NCBI RefSeq assembly: GCF_013322225.1
Contig: NZ_JAAMFB010000012.1
Location: 1-64,000 of the forward strand
Source of the DNA: Agrobacterium larrymoorei
GTDB taxonomy: Bacteria; Pseudomonadota; Alphaproteobacteria; Rhizobiales; Rhizobiaceae
Length of the DNA: 64,000 nucleotides
Direction of reading: 5' to 3'
The position numbers and the translations under genes are program-made. The notes below the pieces were generated by a model. That model searched no databases and was not told the DNA's origin. It worked only from the letters and a program-made list of their open reading frames with translations. Of the stretch, positions 19,469 to 28,805 are shown one piece after another (the first letter of the stretch is position 1; each line of letters opens with the position of its first letter).

Positions 19469-20143
19469 ATGACCGATCACCCACTCAAGGTTTCCTTTGC
19501 GACACGACTGCGCAACAATTTCCTGACCGGCATCCTCATTCTGGCACCGATCACGATTACGATGTGGCTGGTGTGGACATTTCTCCAGTGGGCCGACAGC
19601 TGGGTGAAGCCATATATTCCGGCGCGTTATGACCCTGAGCAGTATTTCGACGTAGCCATTCCCGGCTTTGGGTTGCTGATCGCGGTCATCGTCATCACGC
19701 TCATCGGCTTTCTAGGCAATAACCTGATCGGCAAGTGGATAGTCGGCTTCGGCGAATCCATTCTCAACCGCATGCCGCTGGTGCGCCCGATCTATAAAAG
19801 CATCAAGCAGCTTTTCGAATCCGTGTTGAAAGAACATTCCAACTCCTTCAAGCGCGTCGGCCTGATCGAGTTTCCCTCACCCGGCACATGGGCCATGGTC
19901 TTCGTGGCCTCCGATGCCAAGGGAGAGTTGGCGCATCGGTTTAACGAAATGGGCCAGCAAATGGTCGCGGTCTTTCTGCCGCCCACACCCGTCCCAACGG
20001 CTGGCTTCCTTCTCTTCGTGCCGAAAGACAAGATCGTCATGCTTGATATGACGCCTGAAGATGCCGCGAAGCTGTTGATCTCTGGCGGTCTGGTTGCGCC
20101 GGATTTCACGCCGCCGACGCAGATCGCTCCGTCATCGGTTTGA
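19469..20143 (+). CDS. DUF502-family membrane protein
   Basis: A 224-residue protein of the DUF502 family. The N-terminal part has two hydrophobic segments (LTGILILAPITITMWLVWTF and a VAIPGFGLLIAVIVITLIGF stretch), followed by the family motif NRMPLVRPIYKSIKQLFES near residue 107 and a soluble C-terminal part. Function is not established. The start at 19469 fits the family N-terminus; a longer frame from 19421 is less likely. It lies between glmS and the convergent gene pair ending in recG. Confidence 0.88.
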   Translation: MTDHPLKVSFATRLRNNFLTGILILAPITITMWLVWTFLQWADSWVKPYIPARYDPEQYFDVAIPGFGLLIAVIVITLIGFLGNNLIGKWIVGFGESILNRMPLVRPIYKSIKQLFESVLKEHSNSFKRVGLIEFPSPGTWAMVFVASDAKGELAHRFNEMGQQMVAVFLPPTPVPTAGFLLFVPKDKIVMLDMTPEDAAKLLISGGLVAPDFTPPTQIAPSSV

Positions 20144-20184
20144 TCGCCGAGGCGCGAGGATATGCCAAATGCCCATGGCCCTTT

Positions 20185-20451
20185 TCAGTCATCCTCATCC
20201 TCTTCGATTTCCACCGAAGACGATGATGCGGAATGAAACACGGGCACGAACAGACGCATATAGACGAGCTTGACGCTCCAGCCTTGCTCCACCGCTTCTG
20301 CCCAGGCTTTCTTGCGACCGGGTTTCTTGAAGCTCTTTGCTATCGCTTTCTTTTCGCTTTTTGCAAAGGTATCGGGTTGCAGGATATTCTCCGGCGAACA
20401 CAATGCGTAGCCTTTTTGAAAGGCGGGGGGCGGGTTTGGTGCGGTTGTCAT
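20185..20451 (-). CDS. Small protein of unknown function downstream of recG
   Basis: An 88-residue product, MTTAPNPPPAFQKGY at the start, a basic middle (KSFKKPGRKKAWAEAVEQGW) and a very acidic end (VEIEEDEDD). No family is recognised and no membrane segment is seen. The chosen ATG lies 4 bases after the recG stop codon, so the gene is probably co-transcribed and translationally coupled with recG; an alternative ATG at 20466 overlaps recG. The clear charge split suggests a soluble binding or regulatory role, but this is a guess. Confidence 0.6.
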   Translation of the reverse strand: MTTAPNPPPAFQKGYALCSPENILQPDTFAKSEKKAIAKSFKKPGRKKAWAEAVEQGWSVKLVYMRLFVPVFHSASSSSVEIEEDEDD

Positions 20452-20455
20452 GACG

Positions 20456-22561
20456 TCAGCCTGCATGCAGGAAGCGGATCGCTTCGTCCCTGCGATGAAG
20501 ATAGAGCAGGGTTCTTAGGTTCTTGCCACGCTCGCTTACCAGTTCAGCGTCGCGTTCGATGATATAGGCCGCATCCTTGCGGGCGATTTCGAGAAGGTCG
20601 GCGTGGGCCTCAAGGCTTGCGATGCGGAAACCCGGCGTACCGGACTGGCGCGTACCGAGAAGCTCTCCTTCACCGCGCAGCTTCAAATCCTCTTCGGCGA
20701 TGAGGAAGCCGTCTTCGCTATCGCGCAGGATAGAAAGGCGGGCTTTGCCGTTTTCGCTGAGCGGGCCTTTGTAGAGCAGAATACAGGTGGATGCTTCGTC
20801 ACCGCGCCCGACGCGACCGCGCAACTGGTGAAGCTGGGCGAGGCCGAAGCGCTCCGCATGCTCGATGACCATGATCGTCGCGTCCGGCACGTCGACACCC
20901 ACTTCGACAACGGTTGTCGCGACCAGCAGCCGTGTTTCGCCACTCTTGAAGGCCAGCATGGCGGCATCTTTTTCCGGGCCGCTCATCCGGCCATGAATGA
21001 GGCCGATATTGGCGCGCAGCGATTGAGACAGCACCGCATGCCGTTCCTCGGCAGACATGAGGTCGGACTCTTCCGATTCCTCCACCAGCGGGCAGATCCA
21101 ATAGGCTTTCTTGCCTTCCGCCAGCGCGCTGCGAAGGCGGTCTACAATGTCACCGATCCGCTCGTTCGGAATTGTCACGGTCTGGATCGGCTTTCGGCCT
21201 GCGGGCTTTTCTGTGAGCTTTGACACGTCCATATCGCCGAAGGCGGCCAGAACCAGCGTGCGCGGAATGGGCGTTGCCGTCATGACAAGCATATGTGGTG
21301 TGATGCCCTTGGCGGTAAGGCGCAGGCGTTGGTGCACGCCGAAGCGATGCTGCTCATCCACCACGGCCAGAACGAGGTTCCTGTAGGTGACGCTATCCTG
21401 AAACAGCGCATGGGTGCCGATAACGATCTGCGCCTCGCCGGATGCGATCCGCTCCTCGATCTCGCGGCGCTCCTTGCCCTTGGTTCTACCTGTCAGCACC
21501 TCGCAGGAAATGCCCGCCGCTGCTGCATATTTGGAGATCGTCACAAAATGCTGGCGGGCCAGAATTTCCGTTGGGGCCATCAACACGGCCTGTCCGCCTG
21601 CCTCGACGGCGGTTGCCATCGCCATCAGCGCAACGAGCGTCTTGCCCGCGCCGACATCGCCTTGCAGAAGCCGCAACATGCGGTCTTCGCCTGCCATATC
21701 GGTTAGGATATCTTTCACCGCCGCGCTTTGGCTTCCCGTTAAGGAGAACGGCAGGTTTGCCAAGATGCGCGCGGCAAAGTCTCCCTTGGCGCGGATCGGT
21801 TGGCCGGCTACCTTGCGCAGCCTTTGGCGCACCAGTGCCAGCGAAAGCTGACCTCCCAGAAACTCATCATAAGCCAGTCTGCGACGGGCAGGGGCTTGCG
21901 GATCGATATCGGCGGCATCGCGTGGATCGTGCAACTCGCGGAATGCCTCTGCCACATGCGGAAAGCTCTCGCGGCTGGCCAGCGCCTCGTCGATCCATTC
22001 GGGAAACATCGGCAGGCGCTGAAGCGCTGTATCGACTGCCCGCTTCAAGACCTTTGGCGACAGGCCCGCCGTCATGGGATAAACGGCTTCGACCAAAGGC
22101 AGGTTTTCCGCCTCGGACACCTTCACCATGAAATCCGGGTGGACCATGGAGGCGCGACCATTGAACCAGTCGACCTTGCCGCTGACCATCACCTCTTCAT
22201 CGATTGGCAGCGCCTTGGAAAGCCAGTCGCCGCGCGCGCGGAAGAAGGTAAGTGCCAGTTCGCCCGTTTCATCGTGCAAAAATACGCGGTAAGGCGCGGA
22301 GCGATTGCCGGGCGGCGGTGGCTGATGCCGGTCCACACGTCCCTGAATGGTGACAATGGCACCTGGCTGCGCCAGCGCGATGCCGGGCCGGTTGCGCCGG
22401 TCGATGATGTTGGATGGAGCGTGAAAGAGGAGGTCGATGACGCGGGTGTCTTCCGAATTCTCCCGCCCCAACAGTTTCGCCAACAGATCGGCAAGCTTTG
22501 GCCCAACGCCGGTGAGCGTGGAGACGGTGGCAAAAAGCGGATCGAGAAGGGCGGGGCGCAT
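20456..22561 (-). CDS. recG: ATP-dependent DNA helicase RecG
   Basis: Branch-migration helicase that remodels stalled replication forks and Holliday junctions. The wedge/OB domain is N-terminal (GPKLADLLAKLLGRE near residue 20). The helicase core has Walker A LQGDVGAGKTLVALMA, Walker B VVDEQHRFGVHQR, motif III SATPIPRTLVLAAFG, and the C-terminal block HAERFGLAQLHQLRGRVGRG. The start at 22561 gives 701 residues, usual for the family in rhizobia; an ATG at 22597 is possible. It is divergent from sdhE-mfd with 170 bases between, and a small gene follows it closely. Confidence 0.96.
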   Translation of the reverse strand: MRPALLDPLFATVSTLTGVGPKLADLLAKLLGRENSEDTRVIDLLFHAPSNIIDRRNRPGIALAQPGAIVTIQGRVDRHQPPPPGNRSAPYRVFLHDETGELALTFFRARGDWLSKALPIDEEVMVSGKVDWFNGRASMVHPDFMVKVSEAENLPLVEAVYPMTAGLSPKVLKRAVDTALQRLPMFPEWIDEALASRESFPHVAEAFRELHDPRDAADIDPQAPARRRLAYDEFLGGQLSLALVRQRLRKVAGQPIRAKGDFAARILANLPFSLTGSQSAAVKDILTDMAGEDRMLRLLQGDVGAGKTLVALMAMATAVEAGGQAVLMAPTEILARQHFVTISKYAAAAGISCEVLTGRTKGKERREIEERIASGEAQIVIGTHALFQDSVTYRNLVLAVVDEQHRFGVHQRLRLTAKGITPHMLVMTATPIPRTLVLAAFGDMDVSKLTEKPAGRKPIQTVTIPNERIGDIVDRLRSALAEGKKAYWICPLVEESEESDLMSAEERHAVLSQSLRANIGLIHGRMSGPEKDAAMLAFKSGETRLLVATTVVEVGVDVPDATIMVIEHAERFGLAQLHQLRGRVGRGDEASTCILLYKGPLSENGKARLSILRDSEDGFLIAEEDLKLRGEGELLGTRQSGTPGFRIASLEAHADLLEIARKDAAYIIERDAELVSERGKNLRTLLYLHRRDEAIRFLHAG

Positions 22562-22731
22562 GGGCAGCAAAATCGGGGAAGGTTCCGTGCAATGCAAGAG
22601 TGTTGCCTTCAGAAAGATCGTTTATCACCCGTAGTTTTTCCGTGCCTGGCGGAATATTTGCGTAAAAACCGGTTCCCAAGCGTTCATGTCCTGTTCTATA
22701 GGAGTGCAGCAATAACAGACAGGTGAATGCG

Positions 22732-23049
22732 ATGACTGGACTGGTGCGCACGAGTGCCGACCTCGAACCGAGACGCAGGCGGATTCTGTATCGCTGCTGG
22801 CATCGCGGCATTCGTGAAATGGACCTCGTGCTTGGCCAGTTCGCGGAAGAAAATATCGCTGAGCTTTCGCAAGAGCAGCTGGACGAACTGGAAACCATCA
22901 TGGCTGAGGAAGATCAGGATTTGATCCAGATGGTAACCGGTGCGGCGGCAATACCCGCAAAGTTCCAGACGCCGCTGTTTGAAAAAATCATCTCCTACCG
23001 CCCGGACTTCGATCTCGTCACGGTCCAGAACGGAAATCGTACAAAATGA
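22732..23049 (+). CDS. sdhE: FAD assembly factor SdhE
   Basis: A 105-residue protein of the SdhE/Sdh5 family (DUF339), which helps attach FAD to the succinate dehydrogenase flavoprotein. The signature RILYRCWHRGIREMDLVLG, containing the conserved RGxxE motif, lies at about residues 17-35, followed by LDELETIMAEEDQDL. The ATG at 22732 follows AGGTG by 6 bases. It overlaps mfd by 4 bases (ATGA), so the two are translationally coupled. Confidence 0.92.
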   Translation: MTGLVRTSADLEPRRRRILYRCWHRGIREMDLVLGQFAEENIAELSQEQLDELETIMAEEDQDLIQMVTGAAAIPAKFQTPLFEKIISYRPDFDLVTVQNGNRTK

Positions 23050-26000
23050 TTGCAGGTTTCGATGTGAAGCTGGTGGCATCGGCCGATACGCCGCTGACCA
23101 TCGGAAAGGTGCCAGCAGGCATGGAAGCCTTGCTTCTGGCGGATATGGCACGTGCTGGAACGTCCGTTGCCTATGTCATGTCGGATGGGCAGCGCGTGTC
23201 CGATCTGGAGCAAATCCTGGGCTTCGTCGCACCCGAGATCCCGGTGCTGACATTGCCAGCATGGGACTGCCTTCCTTATGACCGCGTGTCACCGAGTGCC
23301 GACACCTCTGCGCGTAGGCTGGCGGCGCTCTCAGGTCTGATCCATCACCAGAAGAAGCCGCATCCGGCCATCGTTCTCGTTACCGTCAACGCCATGCTGC
23401 AAAAGATGGCGCCGCGCGATGTCATCGAGAGCCTCGCTTTCTCGGCAAAGCCCGGCAACCAGATCAAGATGGAAGAGATCGCGGCGCGGCTGGAGCGCAA
23501 CGGCTTCGACCGTGTGGCGACTGTCCGCGAGGTGGGTGAATTCGCCGTGCGCGGCGGCATTCTGGATGTGTTCGTTCCCGGCACGGAAGAGCCGGTACGT
23601 CTGGATTTCTTCGGGGATACGCTGGAAAGCATCCGCACCTTCGATCCCGCCAGCCAGCGCACCATCGGGCAGGCCCGCTCGCTCGACCTCAACCCGATGA
23701 GCGAGGTGACGCTGACGCCCGATACGATCAGCAGATTCCGCAAGAATTACCTTTCGCTCTTCGGGGCTGCGATACGTGACGATGCACTGTATCAGGCCGT
23801 TTCCGAGGGCCGTCGCTACGCGGGCATGGAGCATTGGCTGCCGCTTTTTTACGAGCATCTCGAAACAGCCTTCGATTACCTCAAGGGCTTCCGCATCGTA
23901 ACCGATCACACTGCGCGAGAAGCAGCCGTCGAGCGCTCGAAGCTGGTGCATGACTATTTCGAGGCGCGCCGGGCTTCGGGCCAGACCAAGGGTGCCACGC
24001 AGGGCGCGCCTTACAAGCCGGTGTCTCCCAGCCAGATTTATCTCGGCGGCAAAACTTTCGATGAGACGCTGAACGCCTTTAATGCCGTGCGCTTGACGCC
24101 ATTCAATGAGCAGGACAGCAAGGAAAAGCCGGTCGCGACGCTGGACGCGCATGTCGGCCCACGCTGGGCGAAATCCCAGACGGAAAGCGAAAGCGAGGAG
24201 CGCGTCAACGTCTTCAGTCTTGCGGTGAAACATATCGCTGAGCGCCGCTCTAAAGGCTGGAAGGTGTTGATTACCGGTTGGTCCGAGGGCTCGCTGGACC
24301 GTTTGTTGCAGGTGCTGAACGAACATGGTCTGGAAAAGATCAAGCCGGTCGGCTCTCTGAAGGAAGTGGAGATGCTTGGCAAGGGTGAGGCTGCTGCTGC
24401 GGTCTTAAGCCTCGAAGCAGGTTTCGAGACGCCTTTCGACGGGGGCAATCTGGCCGTCATCGGCGAGCAGGATATCCTGGGCGACCGCATGGTGCGCCGC
24501 TCCAAGCGTCGCAAGCGCGGGGCCGATTTCATTTCCGAAGTTGCCGGGCTGGATGAAAACTCGCTCGTCGTTCACGCCGAACACGGCATCGGTCGCTTCG
24601 TCGGTCTTCGCACCATTGAGGCAGCGGGTAGCCCGCGTGACTGCCTCGAGCTGCATTATGCCGACGATGCCAAGCTGTTCCTGCCGGTCGAAAACATCGA
24701 TCTTCTTTCGCGTTATGGCTCGGACGCTGCGGAAGCGCAGTTGGACAAGCTCGGTGGCGGCGCATGGCAGATGCGCAAGGCGAAACTCAAGAAGCGCCTG
24801 CTGGATATGGCGGGCGATCTCATTCGCATCGCCGCCGCGCGTCTCGTGCGCAAGGCACCCGTTCTGGCAGCACCCGATGGGCTTTATGATGAGTTCGCTG
24901 CCCGTTTCCCTTATGACGAAACGGAAGATCAGCTGAATGCCATCGCATCCATTCGTGAGGATCTGGGTGCAGGCCGCCCAATGGACCGCCTGATCTGCGG
25001 TGACGTCGGCTTCGGAAAGACAGAAGTGGCGCTGCGTGCCGCCTTCCTCGCGGCCATGAATGGTGTGCAGGTGGCGGTCGTCGTCCCGACGACGCTGCTC
25101 GCGCGCCAGCATTTCCGTACCTTCTCCGAACGCTTCCGTGGACTGCCGATCCGCGTGCAACAGGCATCGCGCCTTGTTGGCACCAAGGAACTGAACCTCG
25201 TCAAGAAAGAGGTCGCGGACGGCAAGACGGACATCGTCGTTGGCACCCATGCGCTCTTGGGGCAGGGCATCAGCTTCGCCAATCTCGGCCTTCTCATCAT
25301 CGATGAAGAGCAGCATTTCGGCGTGAAGCATAAGGAGCGGCTGAAGGAGCTGAAGAGCGATATCCACGTTCTGACGCTGTCTGCAACGCCAATTCCGCGT
25401 ACCCTCCAGCTTGCGATGACGGGTGTTCGCGAGTTGTCGCTGATCACCACGCCGCCGGTGGACCGCATGGCGGTGCGCACATTTATCTCGCCTTTCGATG
25501 CCTTGGTCATCCGCGAAACCTTGATGCGTGAGCATTATCGCGGCGGTCAGAGCTTCTATGTCTGCCCGCGTCTGGCAGATTTGGCGGATATCCACGCTTT
25601 CCTGCAGTCGGATGTACCGGAACTGAAGGTGGCGGTTGCCCACGGCCAGATGGCAGCGGGTGAACTGGAAGACATCATGAACGCCTTCTATGACGGCAAA
25701 TACGATGTGCTTCTTTCCACTACTATTGTCGAATCCGGCCTCGACGTGCCGACGGCCAATACGCTGATTGTGCACCGCGCCGATATGTTCGGTCTTGCCC
25801 AGCTTTACCAGCTTCGTGGTCGGGTCGGTCGCTCGAAGGTGCGCGCCTTTGCGCTGTTCACATTGCCGGTCAACAAGGTGCTGACGACGATGGCGGAGCG
25901 TCGTCTGAAGGTACTGCAATCGCTGGATACGCTCGGCGCAGGCTTCCAGCTTGCCAGCCACGACCTCGATATTCGCGGTGCGGGCAATCTTCTGGGCGAA

Positions 26001-26555
26001 GAACAGTCCGGCCACATCAAGGAAGTCGGTTTCGAGCTTTACCAGCAGATGCTGGAGGAGGCCGTGGCCGAAGTGAAGGGTGAGGACGAGGTTATCGACA
26101 CCGGCTGGTCGCCGCAGATTTCTGTCGGCACCTCCGTGATGATCCCGGAAAACTATGTCCCCGATCTGCATCTGCGCATGGGTCTTTACCGCCGTCTTGG
26201 CGAGCTGACCGATCTTGGCGAAATCGATGGCTTCGGCGCGGAGATGATCGACCGCTTCGGCCCGCTTCCGAAGGAAGTGCAGCATCTGCTGAAGATCGTC
26301 TACGTCAAGTCGCTCTGCCGCACTGCCAATGTCGAGAAGCTGGATGCTGGCCCGAAGGGCGTTGTCGTGACGTTCCGCAACAAGCAGTTCCCGAACCCGG
26401 CGGCGCTTGTTGGCTACATTGGCAAGCAGGGCTCGATGGCGAAGATCAGGCCGGACCACAGCGTGTTCCTGACCCGCGATCTGCCGACCCCTGAAAAGCG
26501 TTTGGCTGGTGCCGCGATGGTGATGACTCAGCTGGCGGAACTGGCGAAATCATAG
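23046..26555 (+). CDS. mfd: Transcription-repair coupling factor Mfd
   Basis: A 1169-residue ATPase that pushes RNA polymerase off DNA lesions and recruits UvrA. The N-terminal UvrB-like modules run to about residue 450 (LPAWDCLPYDRVSPS near 72). The RNA-polymerase-interacting CarD-like domain is seen as SLVVHAEHGIGRFVGLRTIE near 510. The translocase core has ICGDVGFGKTEVALRAAF near 650, LLIIDEEQHFGVKHKE near 750, TLSATPIPRTLQLAMTG, and YQLRGRVGRSKVRAFA; the TRCF C-terminal domain ends the protein. It is complete and coupled to sdhE by a 4-base overlap. Confidence 0.97.
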   Translation: MIAGFDVKLVASADTPLTIGKVPAGMEALLLADMARAGTSVAYVMSDGQRVSDLEQILGFVAPEIPVLTLPAWDCLPYDRVSPSADTSARRLAALSGLIHHQKKPHPAIVLVTVNAMLQKMAPRDVIESLAFSAKPGNQIKMEEIAARLERNGFDRVATVREVGEFAVRGGILDVFVPGTEEPVRLDFFGDTLESIRTFDPASQRTIGQARSLDLNPMSEVTLTPDTISRFRKNYLSLFGAAIRDDALYQAVSEGRRYAGMEHWLPLFYEHLETAFDYLKGFRIVTDHTAREAAVERSKLVHDYFEARRASGQTKGATQGAPYKPVSPSQIYLGGKTFDETLNAFNAVRLTPFNEQDSKEKPVATLDAHVGPRWAKSQTESESEERVNVFSLAVKHIAERRSKGWKVLITGWSEGSLDRLLQVLNEHGLEKIKPVGSLKEVEMLGKGEAAAAVLSLEAGFETPFDGGNLAVIGEQDILGDRMVRRSKRRKRGADFISEVAGLDENSLVVHAEHGIGRFVGLRTIEAAGSPRDCLELHYADDAKLFLPVENIDLLSRYGSDAAEAQLDKLGGGAWQMRKAKLKKRLLDMAGDLIRIAAARLVRKAPVLAAPDGLYDEFAARFPYDETEDQLNAIASIREDLGAGRPMDRLICGDVGFGKTEVALRAAFLAAMNGVQVAVVVPTTLLARQHFRTFSERFRGLPIRVQQASRLVGTKELNLVKKEVADGKTDIVVGTHALLGQGISFANLGLLIIDEEQHFGVKHKERLKELKSDIHVLTLSATPIPRTLQLAMTGVRELSLITTPPVDRMAVRTFISPFDALVIRETLMREHYRGGQSFYVCPRLADLADIHAFLQSDVPELKVAVAHGQMAAGELEDIMNAFYDGKYDVLLSTTIVESGLDVPTANTLIVHRADMFGLAQLYQLRGRVGRSKVRAFALFTLPVNKVLTTMAERRLKVLQSLDTLGAGFQLASHDLDIRGAGNLLGEEQSGHIKEVGFELYQQMLEEAVAEVKGEDEVIDTGWSPQISVGTSVMIPENYVPDLHLRMGLYRRLGELTDLGEIDGFGAEMIDRFGPLPKEVQHLLKIVYVKSLCRTANVEKLDAGPKGVVVTFRNKQFPNPAALVGYIGKQGSMAKIRPDHSVFLTRDLPTPEKRLAGAAMVMTQLAELAKS

Positions 26556-26680
26556 GGGTTTCGCCAGGTCGACCATTACCGCGAATTAATGAAACGGACA
26601 TGTATCGGTAGAGGTTGAAAGCATAGTCTTCATGTAGCGGATGGACATAGTCTTCCGCTGCTAAACCAAGGAGCAAGACT

Positions 26681-27007
26681 ATGTTGACTACCAAGAACAG
26701 GTTTGTCGCCGCTGGTCTGGTTGCTTTGACAATTGCGGGCACCACAATTGCCACCACCAGCCAGGCAGAAGCACGCAACTATCATCATGGAGGCGGAATT
26801 GCCGCTGGTATTGCGGGCGGACTTCTTGGGGGCGCCTTGATTGCTGGCGCAGTGGGCGGTCCCGTCTACGGCGCACCGGCATACGGTCCGCCTGTCTATT
26901 ACGGACCTCCGCAAGCTTATTACGAACCCGTCTATCACCGCTGCCACTTTGAATGGCGCCATAATGGCTGGGGAGAAAGATATCAGGTACAGGTTTGCTA
27001 CAGGTAA
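26681..27007 (+). CDS. Small secreted Gly/Tyr/Pro-rich protein
   Basis: A 108-residue protein with a signal peptide (about residues 1-30, ending TTSQAEA before RNYHH), a Gly/Ala zipper segment (GIAAGIAGGLLGGALIAGAV), a Tyr/Pro-rich stretch (YGAPAYGPPVYYGPPQAYY) and a C-terminal Cys/Arg/Trp segment (CHFEWRHNGWGERY). The two C-terminal Cys residues could form a disulfide. AAGGAG precedes the ATG. Similar small envelope proteins are frequent in rhizobia; the function is unknown. A terminator follows. Confidence 0.75.
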   Translation: MLTTKNRFVAAGLVALTIAGTTIATTSQAEARNYHHGGGIAAGIAGGLLGGALIAGAVGGPVYGAPAYGPPVYYGPPQAYYEPVYHRCHFEWRHNGWGERYQVQVCYR

Positions 27008-27030
27008 TGAGGGCTGATTGATTGGCCTAT

Positions 27031-27063
27031 AGCGTTCCCACACGCATGTGGGAGCGCTTTCTT
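27031..27063 (+). terminator. Rho-independent terminator after the Gly/Tyr/Pro-rich protein gene
   Basis: Arms AGCGTTCCCACA and TGTGGGAGCGCT with a short loop, followed by TTTCTT. It touches the end of the convergent EamA gene. Confidence 0.75.
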
Positions 27064-27988
27064 ATTGGTCGTCCGGCGTCATTGCGACCGCAACGTTCTG
27101 GTCAGCGGCAACTGATGTCGGCAATGGGACTTTGCGCTGCTTTTCGCGGATCAGCGTCAACAGGCCGGAGCCGATGATGAGAGCGATGCCGACGAGCATC
27201 CAACCGTCCACACCGTCTCCAAAGATGAGATATCCAAACAGAATAGCCCACAGCATCTGGCTATATTGCGTCGGCCCGATGACCGCTGCTGGAGCATATT
27301 GCGCGGCATACATAATAAGAATATTGGCGAATGCGCCAAGCAGGCCGTAGCCCGCAAGCATTAACCACTGCTCGCCATTGGGTGGTACGAACGAGGGTAT
27401 CATCAAGACGCCACATATTACGAGGCACCCGAGCACTCCAGCCCCATATAGCGAGATGTTCTTTTCTTTCGGTCCCATCGCCCGGAAGATAACGATAGAC
27501 AGCGCGCCGCCGAGGCCACCGATGATCGCACCGAGATGACCAATCGAAAGTTCGCGGAAGCCGGGGCGGAGAATGACCAGCACTCCGGCAAAGCCGATGA
27601 TGACTGCCGACCAGCGCTTGATACCTACCTGTTCTTTCAGAAACAGAACGGACATGATGGTAACGAATGCTGGCAGAAGGAAGATCAGCGCGAAGGCTTC
27701 TGCCATTGAAAGATGGGTGAAAGCCGTAACGCTGCCAATTGCACCCGCACCCGATGCGAAGAACCGCAGAATCCAGAGCGGACGGTTCGTGGTGCGTACG
27801 ATATCGGCAAGGCTATCATTCTTCTTGCGAATGAAGGGTAGGGCGAGAAGGCCAAAAGCCGCGCCGAAAAACGCCGACTGGATCGGCGAAAGTTGACCTT
27901 CGATGAGTTTGACGCTGGCATCGCTGAAGGCATAAGCCGCAAATGCGGCGAAGGCCAGCAGAATGCCCTTCAATGTGCTGTCGGACAC
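27062..27988 (-). CDS. EamA/DMT-family transporter
   Basis: A 308-residue drug/metabolite-type carrier with ten predicted membrane helices in two EamA repeats. Markers are FAAYAFSDASVKLIEG near the start and GPTQYSQMLWAILFGYLIFG in the second repeat, each ending in the usual conserved helix pair. The start codon is GTG at 27988 with only a weak ribosome site, so a slightly different start is possible. The substrate is not predictable. A second, only distantly similar EamA gene lies at 32082-32999. Confidence 0.87.
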   Translation of the reverse strand: MSDSTLKGILLAFAAFAAYAFSDASVKLIEGQLSPIQSAFFGAAFGLLALPFIRKKNDSLADIVRTTNRPLWILRFFASGAGAIGSVTAFTHLSMAEAFALIFLLPAFVTIMSVLFLKEQVGIKRWSAVIIGFAGVLVILRPGFRELSIGHLGAIIGGLGGALSIVIFRAMGPKEKNISLYGAGVLGCLVICGVLMIPSFVPPNGEQWLMLAGYGLLGAFANILIMYAAQYAPAAVIGPTQYSQMLWAILFGYLIFGDGVDGWMLVGIALIIGSGLLTLIREKQRKVPLPTSVAADQNVAVAMTPDDQ

Positions 27989-28040
27989 GGTAACACCGAT
28001 TAAGAAAACAGGCAGGAACCGACAGCACGCTCGCTGAAGG

Positions 28041-28712
28041 TCAGTTCATTGCCCTATGCTCTTCCGCTTTCATTTTGGCAATATCCCGCAGTGCATTAAT
28101 TAGCACTTCCTGAGACTGTGCACCGCTGACTGCGTATTTCTGGTCCAGAATGAAGAACGGCACGCCGGAAACACCCATCTGCTGCCCGGCATCGATTTCA
28201 GCTTTTATGGTATCCTTATCCGCATCCGAGGACAGCAATCGCCGCACCAGTTCACGGTCCATTCCGGCCGCTTCGGCTACGTCCATGAGAACGGCGTGGT
28301 CACCGATATTGCGACCCTGCTCGAAATTTGCCTTGAATAGCGCGCTGACCACCTTGTCCTGAAGTTCGCGGCTTTCCGAGTGCGCCCAGAGAGACAGCCG
28401 ATGAGCATCCAGCGTGTTCGGACCAATTTTGACGGCGGCGAAATCATAATGGATGCCGACTTCCTTGCCGAGTTCGGTCAGCATGGCATGCGCCTGATCT
28501 ACGCGTTCCTGACCCCCAAGCTTTTCTGCCAGCGCTTTGTGATGATCCACACCTTCAGGCGGATAATCCGGGTTTAGCTGGTAAGGGCGCCAGTTTACAT
28601 CCACGCTGATCTCGTCCTGCACTTCTGCAATTGCCAGATCGAGACGGGCCTTGCCGAGATAGCACCAGGGGCAGACCATGTCCGAGACGACATCGATGAC
28701 AATACGTTGCAT
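28041..28712 (-). CDS. DsbA-family (FrnE-like) thiol oxidoreductase
   Basis: A 223-residue thioredoxin-fold protein with the active site DMVCPWCYLGKARL at about residues 11-24 and the cis-Pro motif SGVPFFILDQKYAVSGAQ near 177-194. No signal peptide is seen, so it is probably cytoplasmic, as for FrnE and related 2-hydroxychromene-2-carboxylate isomerase-like proteins. The ATG at 28712 is chosen for AAGGA at good distance; an earlier in-frame ATG at 28745 has none. Confidence 0.9.
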   Translation of the reverse strand: MQRIVIDVVSDMVCPWCYLGKARLDLAIAEVQDEISVDVNWRPYQLNPDYPPEGVDHHKALAEKLGGQERVDQAHAMLTELGKEVGIHYDFAAVKIGPNTLDAHRLSLWAHSESRELQDKVVSALFKANFEQGRNIGDHAVLMDVAEAAGMDRELVRRLLSSDADKDTIKAEIDAGQQMGVSGVPFFILDQKYAVSGAQSQEVLINALRDIAKMKAEEHRAMN

Positions 28713-28805
28713 GGCGCTATTCCTTGTGAATTGCTGAAAGTTCACCCCATCTAAGGCGCAGGCATCTGTCGCACAAGGCGTTACCGAAAGGGAACCACCG
28801 CAATA

